DNA from: Nissolia schottii
Taxonomy: Eukaryota > Streptophyta > Magnoliopsida > Fabales > Fabaceae
Assembly: GCA_003254905.1 (NCBI GenBank)
Contig: QANU01099368.1
Location: 62,001 to 126,000 of the forward strand
Direction: 5' to 3'
Length of the DNA stretch: 64,000 nucleotides
Shown: piece by piece, positions 11,701 through 24,655 of the stretch
How the letters are laid out: every line of letters starts with the position of its first letter
Numbering within the stretch: position 1 is the stretch's first letter
The notes under the pieces: model-generated
Databases searched by the model: none
Told to the model about the DNA's origin: nothing
Seen by the model: only the letters and a program-made list of their open reading frames with translations
Made by a program: the position numbers and the translations under genes

Positions 11701-13440
11701 CCATATGTGGATGCCGACATGGATGATGAGTCGACCGAGCTCGTACCCCGCCAGCAACAACCATATGCTTTTACCAATCACTATTTAGGAGGAAGGCGTC
11801 GGTAGGGTTTTGGTAGCACCAAGAGCCATATCCTGGATTTGTCACTGCGTCGACTCTTTATACTTCAGTTCAGGTTGACATTGTGTTGTCTTTAGGCTAG
11901 AGTAGCAGACTCTAATGGGCAATGGCGATGTCTATCGACCTCAGCCATACACGCTAGCTGGACCACAATGAGAGGATAGGTTATTGGGGACCGACGCGGA
12001 TGATGAGCAAATTTGATGGTTCTTGTTGCTATCATCCCCCAGATCAAGTGTTGGTGTTGGGCCCAACACTCCCCCTCGACACAACTGCTATGGAGCAGGA
12101 TCTTTGTAATGACCCAGACATTGTCACCGACACGCAAAGGACTAGTTCCCTTACGAAAGCTTCCTAAAATGCTAATCATGAAAAATGCACTGCTTTTATA
12201 AATAAAGAGGAAACATTTTTAAATAAAAATAAACATCATAATATAAATAAATAAGACCCTTTACAAGATACAATGTATATATATTCTAAAAATATGCTAC
12301 ACTCTGCTTGTAGTCTACTTGACCACTCTATAGACTGACATGAATATAAACTATCTTATGACCGAAATAACTGAAGAATATTTCACGACAACATGAAGCT
12401 CACCAAGAATCCAAATTGTTGAGATCTACTGAACGTGCGACGTGTCTTCGTCAATGGTATCTGAAAAAGGTTAATGAGAGGTGAGTCATCACTTATTGAA
12501 TAACAAATCCCACGACGGCATGAAACAGTTCGTAACTGTGGCATACATATGTAATACATAATATATATCAAGCATAAAATATTTATATGATAATAGATTA
12601 ATAGCTAATACATAAAAGCATTTTACTAAAACAATTGTTAATTTTTCTTAAAAAAATAACCTAAAACAATCATTTTATATATAGTATTATTTACTCCTTG
12701 CTCCGCGTGGTGCATGCATGTCACGATTGGATCTGGATTCAGAACGCAAACAATGGTACACAATTAATGTTCTCTACCTCCTTCCCACGCACCCTACAAA
12801 CAAATGTTTAAACGCCTCTGTATTTCATGACATAAAAAAACGCCTAGGTACTTTCCATTTTAAAACATGATTTTAGTAATGAAAAATAAAAATATCCCGC
12901 GTTGTTATTTGACGATCAATAATGAATCATTCTAAAGGAACATCAAAACGTAGACCAAACTTGAGATTAATTTTAATATGTGGAGAGTTTTACCATCAAT
13001 TTTAAAACTACTTCAAATAATGTGGAGAGTTTTACCATCAGTTTTTTTTTAATATATATAAAAAAAACATTACTAAAAGAAAGGTAATATCCATTGATTT
13101 TTCCTTTCTGCATATATAAAGGTATTTTATTGTCCTTCACTACTTTCTTTTATGTTTTTATTTCTTATGAATTTCACTTAATTTTAACTTAAATAAATTA
13201 CATAAAAAATTAGTTATATCATTTATAATACACAACTAAAATTGTGCAAAACTATAGCACATAAAGAATTATTTCATTTTATATAAAAAAAAGTTTCAAA
13301 GTTAATTATTATAATTGAAAAAAATGAAAAAGACATATACTGCACTAAAATATTGTTTATAACAACTAAAAAATTAATTTATTTTATATTTAATTTTTTA
13401 ATCATTATCAAAGAAAAAATCTAAAAAATTATTAAGGAAA
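11701..13440. other. PMD element tail and unassigned A+T-rich DNA
   Basis: Up to about 12150 the base composition stays similar to the PMD region. The remainder is A+T rich with no domain I recognise. If the Helitron-type end at 13441-13468 is real, its element may begin near 12670 (tcattttatatatag after an A), but I cannot confirm this. Confidence 0.4.
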
Positions 13441-13468
13441 TCGTGCAACGCTCGGGTGCTATCTCTAG
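13441..13468 (+). mobile_element. Helitron-like 3' terminus
   Basis: The sequence tcgtgcaacgctcgggtgct followed by atctCTAG and then T matches the usual plant Helitron 3' end: a short, here imperfect, G+C hairpin a few bases upstream of CTRR, inserted before T. The hairpin has lost pairing bases, so the element is old. No Rep/helicase coding sequence is visible nearby, and the 5' end (TC after A) is not fixed. Confidence 0.55.
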
Positions 13469-14420
13469 TAATAATAATAATTAATGTATATTATCTTATA
13501 ATCTTTTTTATATACAAAATAAGGTAATGTAACATATTAGAAATTTAACCAGTGATAATCTTTTTAAAATTTTATCCAAATTACCTGATAATCTTAGAGA
13601 CAATATAACAAATGTCCCCTGAAGTATGTTTTTTTTATCAAGCCTTTTATTCTTAAATGTTGTATGTGTAGTTATTAAATCTAGGAATTATTATCACTTA
13701 CTACGTAGGAGGACCATAAGATTAAAGTTGTTGAAAAAAAAAACATAAATCAATATATTTTTACTTTTCCATAACATAAATAAAGATTGTATGGTCATTT
13801 TTTTCCTCTCAAAAGGGAGTTTTATTTTTTAGTATTCGTTTGGGAGACCTAAGTTTATTACATACATATTTCAATCATTCAGTTGTTGCAATTTTTATTT
13901 ATTTTTTTAATTTTATATAAAAAATTGTGACAAATATACAATTGAGATGTGTAGGTAAATTTGTAAGTTAAAAAAATTTAAGTCTGACAAACAAATTTTG
14001 TTTATTTTTATATTTTTCGGTCAATAGACTTGAAGGCTCCTAGTTGGCCCATATTTAAGTTTGAGATACATATCAAGACAACAAAGCCCACAGAAAAGCC
14101 CATGGGTTTTTGTTGGGATAACGGGCATTCTCTAGACAGATGATCTCTAGCACTACTGGTGTTGTCGCTGTTTGGAACCTCGAACCTGTGCTGTTAATTA
14201 ATAATTACTCTCTCCGTCCTTTTTATTGGTTCACTTTTCTATTTTAATATTTTTTTTATAGATACTTGTTTATTTTTTAAATTTGTACCACGTTAGTTAT
14301 TCTACTTCTTTTAGTGTATTCATATTAGTAAACATTTTCACAGCACTTTGGGATCCGAAGAGTAGAATCTCTATTGGTGGAGACCAGGTTTTCTGACCGA
14401 GAGGGACCAATTTTGGGTTC
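13469..14420. other. Intergenic, then upstream region of the SHH1 relic
   Basis: Mostly A+T-rich DNA. At about 14203 a tactctctccgtcc motif looks like one end of a Stowaway-type MITE, but no partner end was found. From about 14080 the composition rises as the SHH1-like relic is approached. No gene is recognised before 14421. Confidence 0.45.
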
Positions 14421-16810
14421 ATGGACCGCTTGCGTCCTCGCAACAGACCCGCCTTTTTTGGATTCACAAATGCCGGGGTATCATTATTGTTACTCTTACA
14501 AGTTACAAATTGCAATGCTTGTGTCATTTCATTTCATTTTGGTTTCGATTGTTCGAACTTTGAGCAATTTTTGCAATGGCTTGTAACTAATTACACCTGT
14601 CTAACTAACTAAACACTATGGCTAACTGCAAATATAATTATGATAATAATAATTCATGATATGTATTAAGTACATGTGTTTGGAATGTTGTGTTTCTTAT
14701 GCAGCCGCTCCACCGGTCGTGCTGGGAAACCCCGCTGTGAAATGGAGTGAGGTTAACATCATTTCTTTCTTGTCTGATATCAAACAACTGATTTGTCTTT
14801 GTGGCTTTTGGTTCTGTATTCCTTTTTTTAAAAAAAATAAAAATAAAAATTGATCCTTTATTTTCGGGGGAATTTTAGATACAAAGTTGGTTTCAGACTA
14901 AGCTCCCAGAGTTACCAGAAGTCCCTAAAAATGAATCGATGCTCCCAAAAGACCCTGAATTTCCATGCCTCAGGTTCTTAGCATAGCTAGTACTTACTTT
15001 CAATATACTTGCAGTGCCTATCATCGCTGCTAAGGTCTATTGTAGGTGACCTAGTTTATGTTAGATTTTTTTTTTATTCCATGTAATTGCATTAAAATTT
15101 CTCATATTAAAATCCAAAAATAGTTTATCGTTGTGAAAGTGAACGGTCACCTTGGCAAACTTTAACTGCAATGTTATGGGTTTGAATCAGAGTCATCACC
15201 TTTATGAAGACTTTATCTAACCACCATTCTCGACCTGAAATTGCTTGAGCAATTCTAACCACCATTTTCTTTTTGTTTGGTTAGCTGATACACTTGTGTT
15301 TGTAGATACTTTCAATCAAATTGTAATTAACAGTATCAAATAAGCTCATTTTTGTGAGATTGTGCCCGAATTGATTGCTTTGCAGGAGAAATTATCAGAG
15401 ACTCACCGGAATTGGAATTTGAAGCAAAGTCATCAAAAGATGGAGCCTGGTGAGCTTAAAATTGGAATTTCTCAGTATTGCATTGAGCTTAAAATCTTCC
15501 AGTAATTGATAGATGCTGGACATGAATTATTTAAATTTCAATGTTGCTGAAAGGTTTTGATATATATACCTTTCTGAAGCATTAAGGAAAAGAAACACAA
15601 TTGCAGATAAGCTAAAGATTTTTGTTTGGTACAGGGGGAAAATTTTCATGGGTTAGGTTTATGTGTAGACATAACAAGCACATATTTTAGATGATCATGT
15701 GTTTTCTGTTAATGTGCACAAGTTTAATTTGTCTTATTTCAAATATATTTCTGCAGGTATGATGTTGAGATGTTTCTAGCTCGCAGATTTCTCAACGGGG
15801 AAGCTGCAAGTTATAAACATCATTGTGTTCATAACTTAGTGCTGCGAAACTTGATGGGTCAATTCATTTGCCCCTTAAAACTGGGGAGGCTTGATTTGTC
15901 ATCTGATACAGCTTTGCATTTTGTTAAAGGAAGTCCTTGTCAGATTTTTTGCATTTCGAGCTGACGAAGATGAGTGGATCAACATAAAAAAATCGGTTCG
16001 AGAACGTTCCATTCCTCTGGAGAACACCGAGTGTTCAAACCTCAAAGTTGGAGACCTTGTCTTGTGTTTCCAGGTGATTCAGTCTGAGGTTTGGTCCGAC
16101 AAATTGTTATCAAACACCACTTGCATTTTTAACTTGACAGTTTCAATTGTGTTTTTAGGAGAGGAAAGATCAAGCAATTTACATGATATCAGAGGCTGCA
16201 GGTGTCACATCTTAATTCAGTATGATAGGTGGGTATTATCCTTTGCAAGAAAATACTCACTTTTGCCCCCGGAATTGTTAGCCTCTGAAATCAAAAGCTT
16301 AACTTTTTTAGTAACATGAGCGGAGTTAGTTCCCAAATACAAAAATGAATCAAATCACTCCCTCAAACTTGAAATGAGCCAAAGTAGACTTTAACAATAA
16401 CATTGCTTCAAGTTTAAGGATTAATTTGATTTGTTAAATTGTATGGAGGACTAATTTATTCATTTATATTTCAAAGATTTACTTCTATCGCTCATTACCA
16501 TCTCATCGACTTAAGTGAGCATTAAATTTTTTGCCATTGGAAATGAATCTTCTCATTTCATTTTTTTCATATGACAATATCATGTTTAATCTCTCGCCAT
16601 AAATTTTTATATTGCTTACATCATGCATGGATCTTACTCTCTCCATTAACGATAAAAGATCTAACATAACTTTGTCATATAATAAAATGATATGACAAAA
16701 TTCATTCTTGTCTGTCATTTCATGTGTAATTTACGAGCTTTCATTGCTACACTTCACATTATCAGGAAACAGTTCGCTTGAGGAGACTTTGCCGAAGACC
16801 AAGATCATAG
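14421..16810 (+). pseudogene. SHH1: SAWADEE homeodomain homologue 1-like relic
   Basis: Exon-like pieces in order: 14421-14477 (MDRLRPRNRPAFFGFTNAG), 14705-14751 (homeodomain, TGRAGKP then AVKWSE), 14879-14973 (IQSWFQT, homeodomain helix 3), 15386-15449 (SPELEFEAKSSKDGAW), 15757-15805 (YDVEMFLARRFLNGEA), 15930-16073 (EDEWINIKKSVRERSIPLEN...VGDLVLCFQ), 16159-16232 (ERKDQAIY, then HDIRGCRCHILIQYDR) and 16766-16810 (ETVRLRRLCRRP, stop TAG). SHH1 in other plants reads H3K9 methylation through its SAWADEE domain and recruits RNA polymerase IV. Three defects are visible: the exon for homeodomain helices 1-2 is missing, a one-base insertion (four C at 14730-14733) shifts the frame between GKP and AVKW, and about 12 residues between QAIY and HDIRGC are deleted with a further frame change. 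Assembly errors could explain the single base but not all three. Probably a dead copy. Confidence 0.85.
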
Positions 16811-19451
16811 TTGAGCATGTTTTTTCCCTTTAATTTCTGGATAGGAGTGAACAACAAGAAGTTCATAATTGAAACCATTAGATGGTAAAATTAATATATA
16901 TACATTCCATGAGTATAAATATATTGTAGAATAAAAGACATGTACAGAATATTTATCTACAATTACAAATTTGCAACGCTTTACTCCCATTCCCACACAC
17001 AGCTGCTACGGAATAGAACATAAATTCCACCAACAAAATTAGCCAAGCTTTGTTCCAAAAATGCATAATGGCTTTTGGTTTTCAATTATAGCTTACACTA
17101 TCAATTTTATTCATGGTGAGAATTAAGTGTAAACTACGTGCATAAACATCCAAGTGAACTGTCAAAATTTAGGACATTATTGTATTGTAATTCACTTTCG
17201 GCAGAAAATGATAATCTAGCTGCTCCTTTTATACCCACAACTTCACACAGAATGTGTGTACTGACATAAACGATGGGATAAGTTAGACTATTATTGTATG
17301 GACTGGAGCACTTGATAAAATACCATAACTCAAAAAGCATAAAATGACAGGAAACATCATAAATTAATAAAGAACTGAACTAAGGATTCTTTCTCCCGGA
17401 GTTCACCCATCTATATATATTCATGAGACCAGCCATAGAATAAGCAACTTTCACAACATCCCAGCAAGGCAAGGAAGCTGGTTTGGTTGGTGCACTGATA
17501 TGCATCGCTTATTTCAGTGGGAACAGTGGTGAAAAACATGCAATTTTTCTAATTTGAGATCAACATTTTTCTTTCCCAAAAAAAAGGTGGTCTCTATTCA
17601 ACAGGAATTTTCTGTTTTTTATTGCTTTGTAATTATTTCTTGCAAAATTTTGAAAGGAACCCAACTTCACCAAAAGCACAACCATTAAATGCATGCGAAA
17701 TAGTGAAACATTCGAGCATAGATCACACTCAAAATTCAAGTTTTCTCGTGACGACATTACGACTTCTCATGGAGGCAGCTTTTACTATTAGATCTCCAAT
17801 GCAATAAAAACTAGTTAATCATTATATTAATGTGACATTCAAAAAATGGTAATGTTGACACGGCATTAAGAACATAAATAAATTAAGGCTATCCCTTACT
17901 CCAGATTGTCAAAGAAAATTCAAATACTTGAAAAAAGAGTAGAGAATCACATACAGTGAAATAGTTCCAAAAACTTCGGTTCCTTGAACAACTTGAGGTT
18001 TCTTTATAAGGATTGCTCCAGCAATAATCATGGTCTGAACAGATTATTACAAATCTGCAAGTTTTCACAGCCTCAAGAGTTAATGAAGCATCCAGAAAAC
18101 CTTAAAAAAGACAAATGTAGATTAAGTAACAGTCAACCACACACAAAAAAAGGAGCATAGAAAAACCAAAAATTACAGTTAAAATGTCAGGATATGAAGC
18201 TTGGTAGCATCAGGCCAACGAACATAAAACGTATTCATCCACATAGTGCACATTTAGATCAAGTACAACAACATATTAGTGGTACAATGTAAGAAATTCA
18301 TTAATAAAAGTCAATGAATCATATTAGCAGTACAATTTAAGAATCATATACCTGCTTGGCATGGCCGACTAAGCTCAGGTATTACACAAGTCAATGAAGA
18401 GACACAAGAGTTATTCACTGAAGATGGGAGCTTCCAAGTAGCCAATTTGACATCAAAATCAAATATGAATCTTGCCATATTTGATGCAAAATGAATCAAA
18501 CAAAATACGCACCCATTCACGAAGAACGACAACCACTGACCAGGAGAAGCCTGTGCAGACTTTGTATGCAGGAAGTGAAAGTGGTTAGAACAGAGATAGA
18601 ATTTTCAAAGTCATTTTTTGAGCATAGCTCCCATTTGACAACAATAATATAGAACACAAGCGGATACTCCACCTTTTTGATGATAAAGTACTTAATAATT
18701 TGCAAACTGACAGTGCAAAATAAGTTTGTCAAAAGTACAACAAACAAGGATGAGGAACATACTTCTAAACAAAATAAAACAAAAACTAAAGCATCCTCGG
18801 ACTAACCCCATTTACATTTCATGACATGAACCCACACAAAAAACATGGTTGGTGCCATCTGAAGATAAATATATAATCATCACAAAATTACAATAACCAT
18901 AATATTGTTAATACAATGATTAAAAGTTACAAGCAGCTGCCAGAGTATACATATTCTGTGTCTTTAAGGTCAAATTTCAGACATCTAGGAGCCCCAGAAG
19001 TAGGTTTAAGTCAAAAGATGAAGGCATAGAAAGGGCTAAGTACAAGGCTGCACTGCTAATATTGTCCAGTTGCCACTAGAAAATCATAGTAGCATATTTG
19101 CAAAATACCATCTGTAAGCAAAAACCTAACCTATGCCCATGCCTTCAACATAGTATTACTATTTAGATCTATACATACTTTATATCAAAAGATTTGTCTC
19201 AATAGACAAGAAAGACCAAGTTTTGCTCATAAGCATGTTTCATGCAGTTGAAATACAGCGCACAGCTATTGCATCATATGTTATGTGATGGCAACCATTA
19301 AAGAAGGTTTAGCATACATCCACGCCAAACTTCACTGTAAGCAAAACTTGTCAGATAGGATCTTCAGTTTCCAAGTGGCAGATGTCTGGACAAGCAGGAT
19401 CATGACGAGTCAAAATGATGTCAGCTGGAATCTCAAAAAATCTTCAGCAGT
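16811..19451. other. Spacer between convergent SHH1 relic and kinase; probable kinase 3' UTR at the right
   Basis: No protein domain is recognised on either strand. The part next to 19452 must hold the 3' untranslated region of the kinase transcript, possibly with an intron. An open stretch at about 18368-18510 (plus strand) has coding-like composition but no start or family match, so I leave it uncalled. Confidence 0.45.
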
Positions 19452-22400
19452 TCAGGAAACTGTTCTCCCGTAACAAATAGAAGCAATATAGAGGTTTTTT
19501 GCCCATTTTTCCTGCATAAACAAAATATCAAATAAAGCACATATGATCATGGAATGACAAAGGATACTGGAAATCAGGTGTATTACTAACCTTGACATGA
19601 GTACTAGGAAAAGCAGATGTACGTAGTGTCTCCTGAGTTTCATCAGGCAGTTTTCTTCTTGGGACACTAAGAACCAAAGCTGTTTGGTCCCATGTGGCAG
19701 CAGTTGAGGTGATTCGGTAACCACCATCCCATCTTCGGTGAATTCCTTCACTAGGATACAAGAAATCAAGTTCCACAACCTGGAATATGATTTGGAAAGC
19801 AAAAATATAGACATCAGATGGAATCCTTCAGTACCTGAAGGTATTTGAGTTAAAAAATATACTTGAAAAAATTAGCAAGACCTGGTCCGAAAATCCAGCA
19901 CCACGGGACATTACAATAGCCCATCTACTGCCAGCAGTGGCCATAGCAGTGACAAAAAATCCTTCTCTCCATTTTTTGTTGATCCACTTAAACGGAAATG
20001 AGTCGCTGACTTTATAGGATTGTTGCAAGTACTGGGTCCCTAGAAAGAATAATTGATCAAGAACAAGCGAGAAAAAATTTTTAAAAAAAAATACATACTG
20101 CCCCATACTATGCAAAAACAGGTCATCATCAAAACTCAAGCAAACTATTTCCATCCCAAACACACAATTGCTAAAGGAGTTTCAAGGGCATTTACCTTTA
20201 GACATTACAACCAATGAACCCCCATTGTTAGCTCCAGCTACAGCACTAATGTAATAATTCTTCTCCCACTGTTCCATAATCCATTCCTTTAAAACAGAAT
20301 AATGAGGTTGTCAGATTGCATAAAGTTAAAATTTTAAATACTGTACAATATATAATATAATATACTGTAAACAAGCATAACATCACCAACATCAGACACA
20401 TAATGCAACAAAAACTTAAGTTAACCAACCTTGTGAAGAAAGTAGGGAGAAAGGTGGTAAACTTGTGCGGTGAAACCAGTGCCAGCATCCATAATTAGCG
20501 CCCACAGGTTAGAACAAGAAGCCACACTGCTGATATATAAGCCATCCTCATTTCCTTTCTCAATGTGTTGGGAAAGACGCACATCAGTGACATTGTAATG
20601 ATACCTACAACAAAAGTAAACAAATAAATAAACAAACTCTAAGACATTTTGATATCAACAACAAAAAACCATTTAACTTCAGAAGAAAACCTTTGCTTCA
20701 TTGGCCGGCGAGCATTGTAAACACTAATCCACTGTGTTGCAGGCATTCCCATTCGGACTTTCTTCTTTGGTTGTTCATCATCATCCTCTTCCATGGTCAA
20801 ACGCCCTCTCTTATGTCCAACCTGACATATAAGCTTCACATCACAAGCCCAAAAAAGGGTCAACAAGATCAACCTTTGAATCTACAAAAAAAAAAGGGTA
20901 ATTCTGTGCTAGTAATAGCATTAAGTACCTTCTGAGCACCCTCGGTGTTTATTGGCCTGATAGCTGGATTTGGACCTACAATTCCATCAAAAAGGGATAT
21001 ATATTTTGCATAATTTGGCTCTTCATCAAACTTCAAATTCACCACATATTCCACAAACTGCCGGAAAGGTTGAGGACAAAAGCAACACAAATTTTCTGGA
21101 GAAGTGGCCATCTTCTTCTTGCAGACAAGAAATCCTTTATTTTCTCCCTGCAAAAAACAATTTTATTAGAATCACAATTTTATTTATTTACTAACACTAA
21201 AATGACAATACTTGAAACCATGACAACCTGGTATCCTTGCCAAGGCAGCCGACCACGAAGAAGGAAGACAAGTGTGTAAGCAAGAGATTCTAAGTCATCC
21301 CTCCTGCTACCGGTTCTACCAAGATGAGCATGCACACTAGCATAACGAACTGTACCCCTGTGACAAGAATATGGCATGTAATACCATTCGGAAGCCATGC
21401 ATTCACTAAGGTTTAAAATAAGTCAAGAAAGCAATTTACCTAAATACATCTGGACGTTGATCATAGTCAACATGAAGACCACTAGAACTATCACGCCACC
21501 GAGTTGCTGTGTAGAAAAATGGGAGTGAGGTGGGCATCCAAATCATGAGAAATCAGGCATATCTTCATTGACAACAAAAGTATCAAAGATTCAAGCGTAA
21601 TGTGCCATGTTTACCTAATCCAAGATCAACCAGAAACAACTTCTTCTCATCTGGAGTTCCAGGGGTGCCAAGCAAAAAGTTCTCAGGTTTTACATCACCA
21701 TGAACATATCTGCAATAATTGTAACACCATGATGGCCATTCTTTAAAACTAATGAGAAATATATATAGACATAAATCATAAACAATCAAAAAAGTGAGTA
21801 TCACCCTTTAGAATGCATCTTCTCCAATATGGAGATAGCCTCAATTGCAATACATGCCACCATTTCGGTAGACATCCTAAATCCAAAAAGATGAAGTAAA
21901 GGTTAGTTATGCAAGCATTAACAGAAATAAGTTGCATGATTTCATTAACATTTTTGAGAGATACTTACGTGTGTGAGTTGTTATTCCAAACATCCCATAG
22001 ACTAGGGCCAAGCATATCCATAACCTGTATGTAACGCCATGTTACAAACATATACAGAGACAACCACAAGCTCCTATCCCTCTATAAAAGAAAAAAAAAA
22101 TCTATGAAAACATACCATAACGTAGTAGTCACCTTGCCGCCCTTTGTAATGAACTCGTGGAACACCATGACTACCACCTAATGTACTGTAAGATATAATA
22201 ATAGCAATGTCAGCACTTACATATCCGCATTCAATAATTACATAAGGCGTCACTGAAGAGACCCCGCAGCCTGTGGGGGGAGAAAACAAGATAATACTTA
22301 CTTGTACACCTGCCACTCATACGGAGGTCCATAGTTGCAACCCTTGCTGCTTCTATGCTCAAATTTCAAGGCTACCTGCAGGTTATTGAACAAATATGAG

Positions 22401-23082
22401 AGCATAATAAACAATACAAAATGTGCAACTAAATTCAAGAGTAAAAAAGCACTCTCTTAAACCGCAGCAACATACTAATGCCATACCTCAACAGCCCCGG
22501 CACCAGTTCTTCCGCTGGAACCAAGAGCTCCGACGCGGCGACCGACATATACTTGTCCAAATCCTCCCTTCCCGAGTTTCCTATCAACCCTGTATAACGG
22601 GGAACCACCAACCTGGACCTGTTATACCAAACAAACAAAAAAAATACACTAGATTAGTTTTCCAACTATTAGAGACATAACAAAAGCCTACATAGTCTTA
22701 GAACTGATACTAGTGGGGTTGCCTTTCCCTAGTTGATTCTGTAGTTTCTTCCTTTGTTAAGGGCTCTTTCCCTTATCATTACCCAAAAGAATAAAGAATA
22801 AAGAAAGAAAGATAACAAAAGCCATTTCATCTGTCTTCACCTAACAGCTCAAACTTCTGTGACCGTTTGGTAAAAGCCTTCAGAAACTAAACTAAAGTTG
22901 GTTCATGATGATACTACATGCGTGTCTTCTGAGCTCAAAACAACTAATTAACAAAACGCAAGAAAGAAAGAAAGAATCTGCGAAGTGGCAACCACCTTCT
23001 CAGGAAGTGGAGCTGTGCTGCCTTCGTCTTCAGCTCCCGGAGCCTTATCGGCGCTCCGGCCACCGCTATCGTAGTCGTCCAT
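19452..23082 (-). CDS. MLK: MUT9-like (casein kinase 1-type) nuclear Ser/Thr kinase
   Basis: Coding exons, from the start: 23082-22996, 22618-22487, 22375-22302, 22185-22116, 22024-21969, 21876-21805, 21709-21615, 21506-21440, 21357-21228, 21147-20929, 20821-20691, 20604-20430, 20286-20196, 20039-19882, 19779-19591, 19511-19452. All borders are GT/AG, and the sum is 1806 bases, 601 residues. The ATG at 23082 is the first after an in-frame TGA. Kinase domain: [12 protein letters not shown] (44-55), Lys77 in VALK, catalytic VHGDVKPEN (166-174), DLGLA (192-196, with DLG instead of DFG), and [14 protein letters not shown] basic, acidic-flanked PKKKVR (352-357) looks like a nuclear signal. The conserved plant-specific C-terminal half follows, ending [22 protein letters not shown] and rice HD16/EL1 kinases phosphorylate histone H3 Thr3 and act in light, flowering-time and gibberellin signalling. 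Which paralogue this is cannot be settled here. Confidence 0.95.
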
Positions 23083-23600
23083 GTCCTCCTCCTTCCTCCT
23101 CCGATTACGCGCAATGACGGCGGCGGCGGCTATCCTCCTTAGTCAGGCTTCGATGGCCGCCGGCGAGTGGGGTTCGGGTCAGCGATTGTTGTTCTTCCTG
23201 CGTGGTAGGGTAGGCAGCTCAGGCATACTTGAAGAAGACACAGATTCGTGAAGGTTCTGGAATCATCGGCGAGTGGTAAATGAAAGAAGAAGATGATGAT
23301 GCATAGTTATCAAGGGAACAGAATATGAAACAACAATGGCTAGAAGGAACGATCAAACTGAACAAAAATTAGGGTTGAGGATGAGAGGGAATTTTAGAGA
23401 TCTGTGGAGGGAATTGAAAATAACAATAATAATAATAATAATATAAAAATAATAATGATAATAAATAAGAAAGGGATTCTATATTTCTTTACAGTTTCTT
23501 TCAAGTACAGAGGAGATAGAAGAATATAAATATCAATATCAATATCAATATATATGATAGATGGAGATTAGAGAGAGGGGGGGGAGAGAGAGAGAGGAGC
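23083..23600 (-). promoter_or_regulatory. 5' leader and proximal promoter of the MLK kinase
   Basis: Upstream of the kinase ATG lies a G+C-richer stretch to about 23260, with an in-frame TGA about 60 bases before the ATG. Beyond it are AAT trinucleotide runs (about 23423-23442) and a pyrimidine-rich CT/CCCC tract on the minus strand (23569-23597). CT tracts near transcription starts are common in plants. No TATA box could be assigned. Confidence 0.45.
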
Positions 23601-24654
23601 ATTTGTTTTGCCTTGTTTTTATTTTTATTACTTTTTTTGTTTTAAATTAATATTTTGTCTAAAATGCCATTACATTGCGTTAAATTAATTATGGTTAGAG
23701 TAAGGTTATGGTGTTTATAGATATTCTTGCTTGTTTTTTAGGGAATAGGGCTTTTGATTTGTTTGTGTGCGTGTAGGTTGGAGAGTGTTCCCGTTTATCC
23801 GTGTATGGTCATGGTGTGGTGGTGACTACTACCGGTTACAATGCTCCTGCTTTCATTTCATGTAATATATTCGAATCAAAAGTCTTTTTTGATTTATTTC
23901 TGACCACTATATTTCATTTCTGGATTTAGAGATTCGAGCTCCTTTTAATTTTAGAATTCAATTTGTATGCATCCATTAAAAAAATATATATTATCATTTA
24001 CTTATTTATTATCACATTAATAAAAAATAATTAATTATTATTTTCATTGTCAAAATAAAAAGCATCACTTTTATTTTAAAAATTTTAAAATGAAATAAAT
24101 TAAATGTTTTTAAGACATTTAATCCATTAAAACTTTTGAATATTTATTTTTTTAATAAAATATTTTTATTTTAGATTTTTTAATAAGTATTTTTATAGTA
24201 TTTATTAATAAAATCTTATATATAATTAGATGATGGTGTAAAATGTTTCTTTTAAGAATCATTAATGATGTTACTTAATTCATCTTAAAAATTGATTATC
24301 GCTGAGATTTTGTTCCGTATCTGTCCTGGACTACGAGTTATCGGCCGTAACTCACAACTTATGGCACAAAAAGGGCCTACACCTTGCAGCGTTTTTATGA
24401 CCCAAGAGCACATACTAGCATTGTTCAAGTTTTATTTTGGCCTTTTCGGGGCTTATAATAGTCTTTGTGTTCTAGTTTCAGAATATTTTTTCAACCTTTT
24501 ATTGGGCATACTAACCTTTGGGCTTTTTGTGATTCAGATCGGGGAGCCTAAAAAGATTATAGTCCAAAGATAAAATATTTCAAAGTAATTTGAACTTCTA
24601 CCGTAAAGAAAAATGTATTTCGATCCTCCTTCCCCGCCCCAAAAAAAAAAAAAA

Positions 24655-24655
24655 N
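24655..24655. other. Ambiguous base
   Basis: A single N follows 14 A residues, so it marks a sequencing uncertainty in a homopolymer and not a scaffold gap. Confidence 0.95.

Noticed and set aside
18344..18747. Open frames on both strands between SHH1 relic and kinase
   Set aside because: No domain and no conserved splice pattern. The position fits kinase 3' UTR or spacer.
24292..24573. 93-residue open frame rich in hydrophobic residues
   Set aside because: Starts at a non-ATG codon, no family resemblance. Hydrophobicity follows from T-rich codons.
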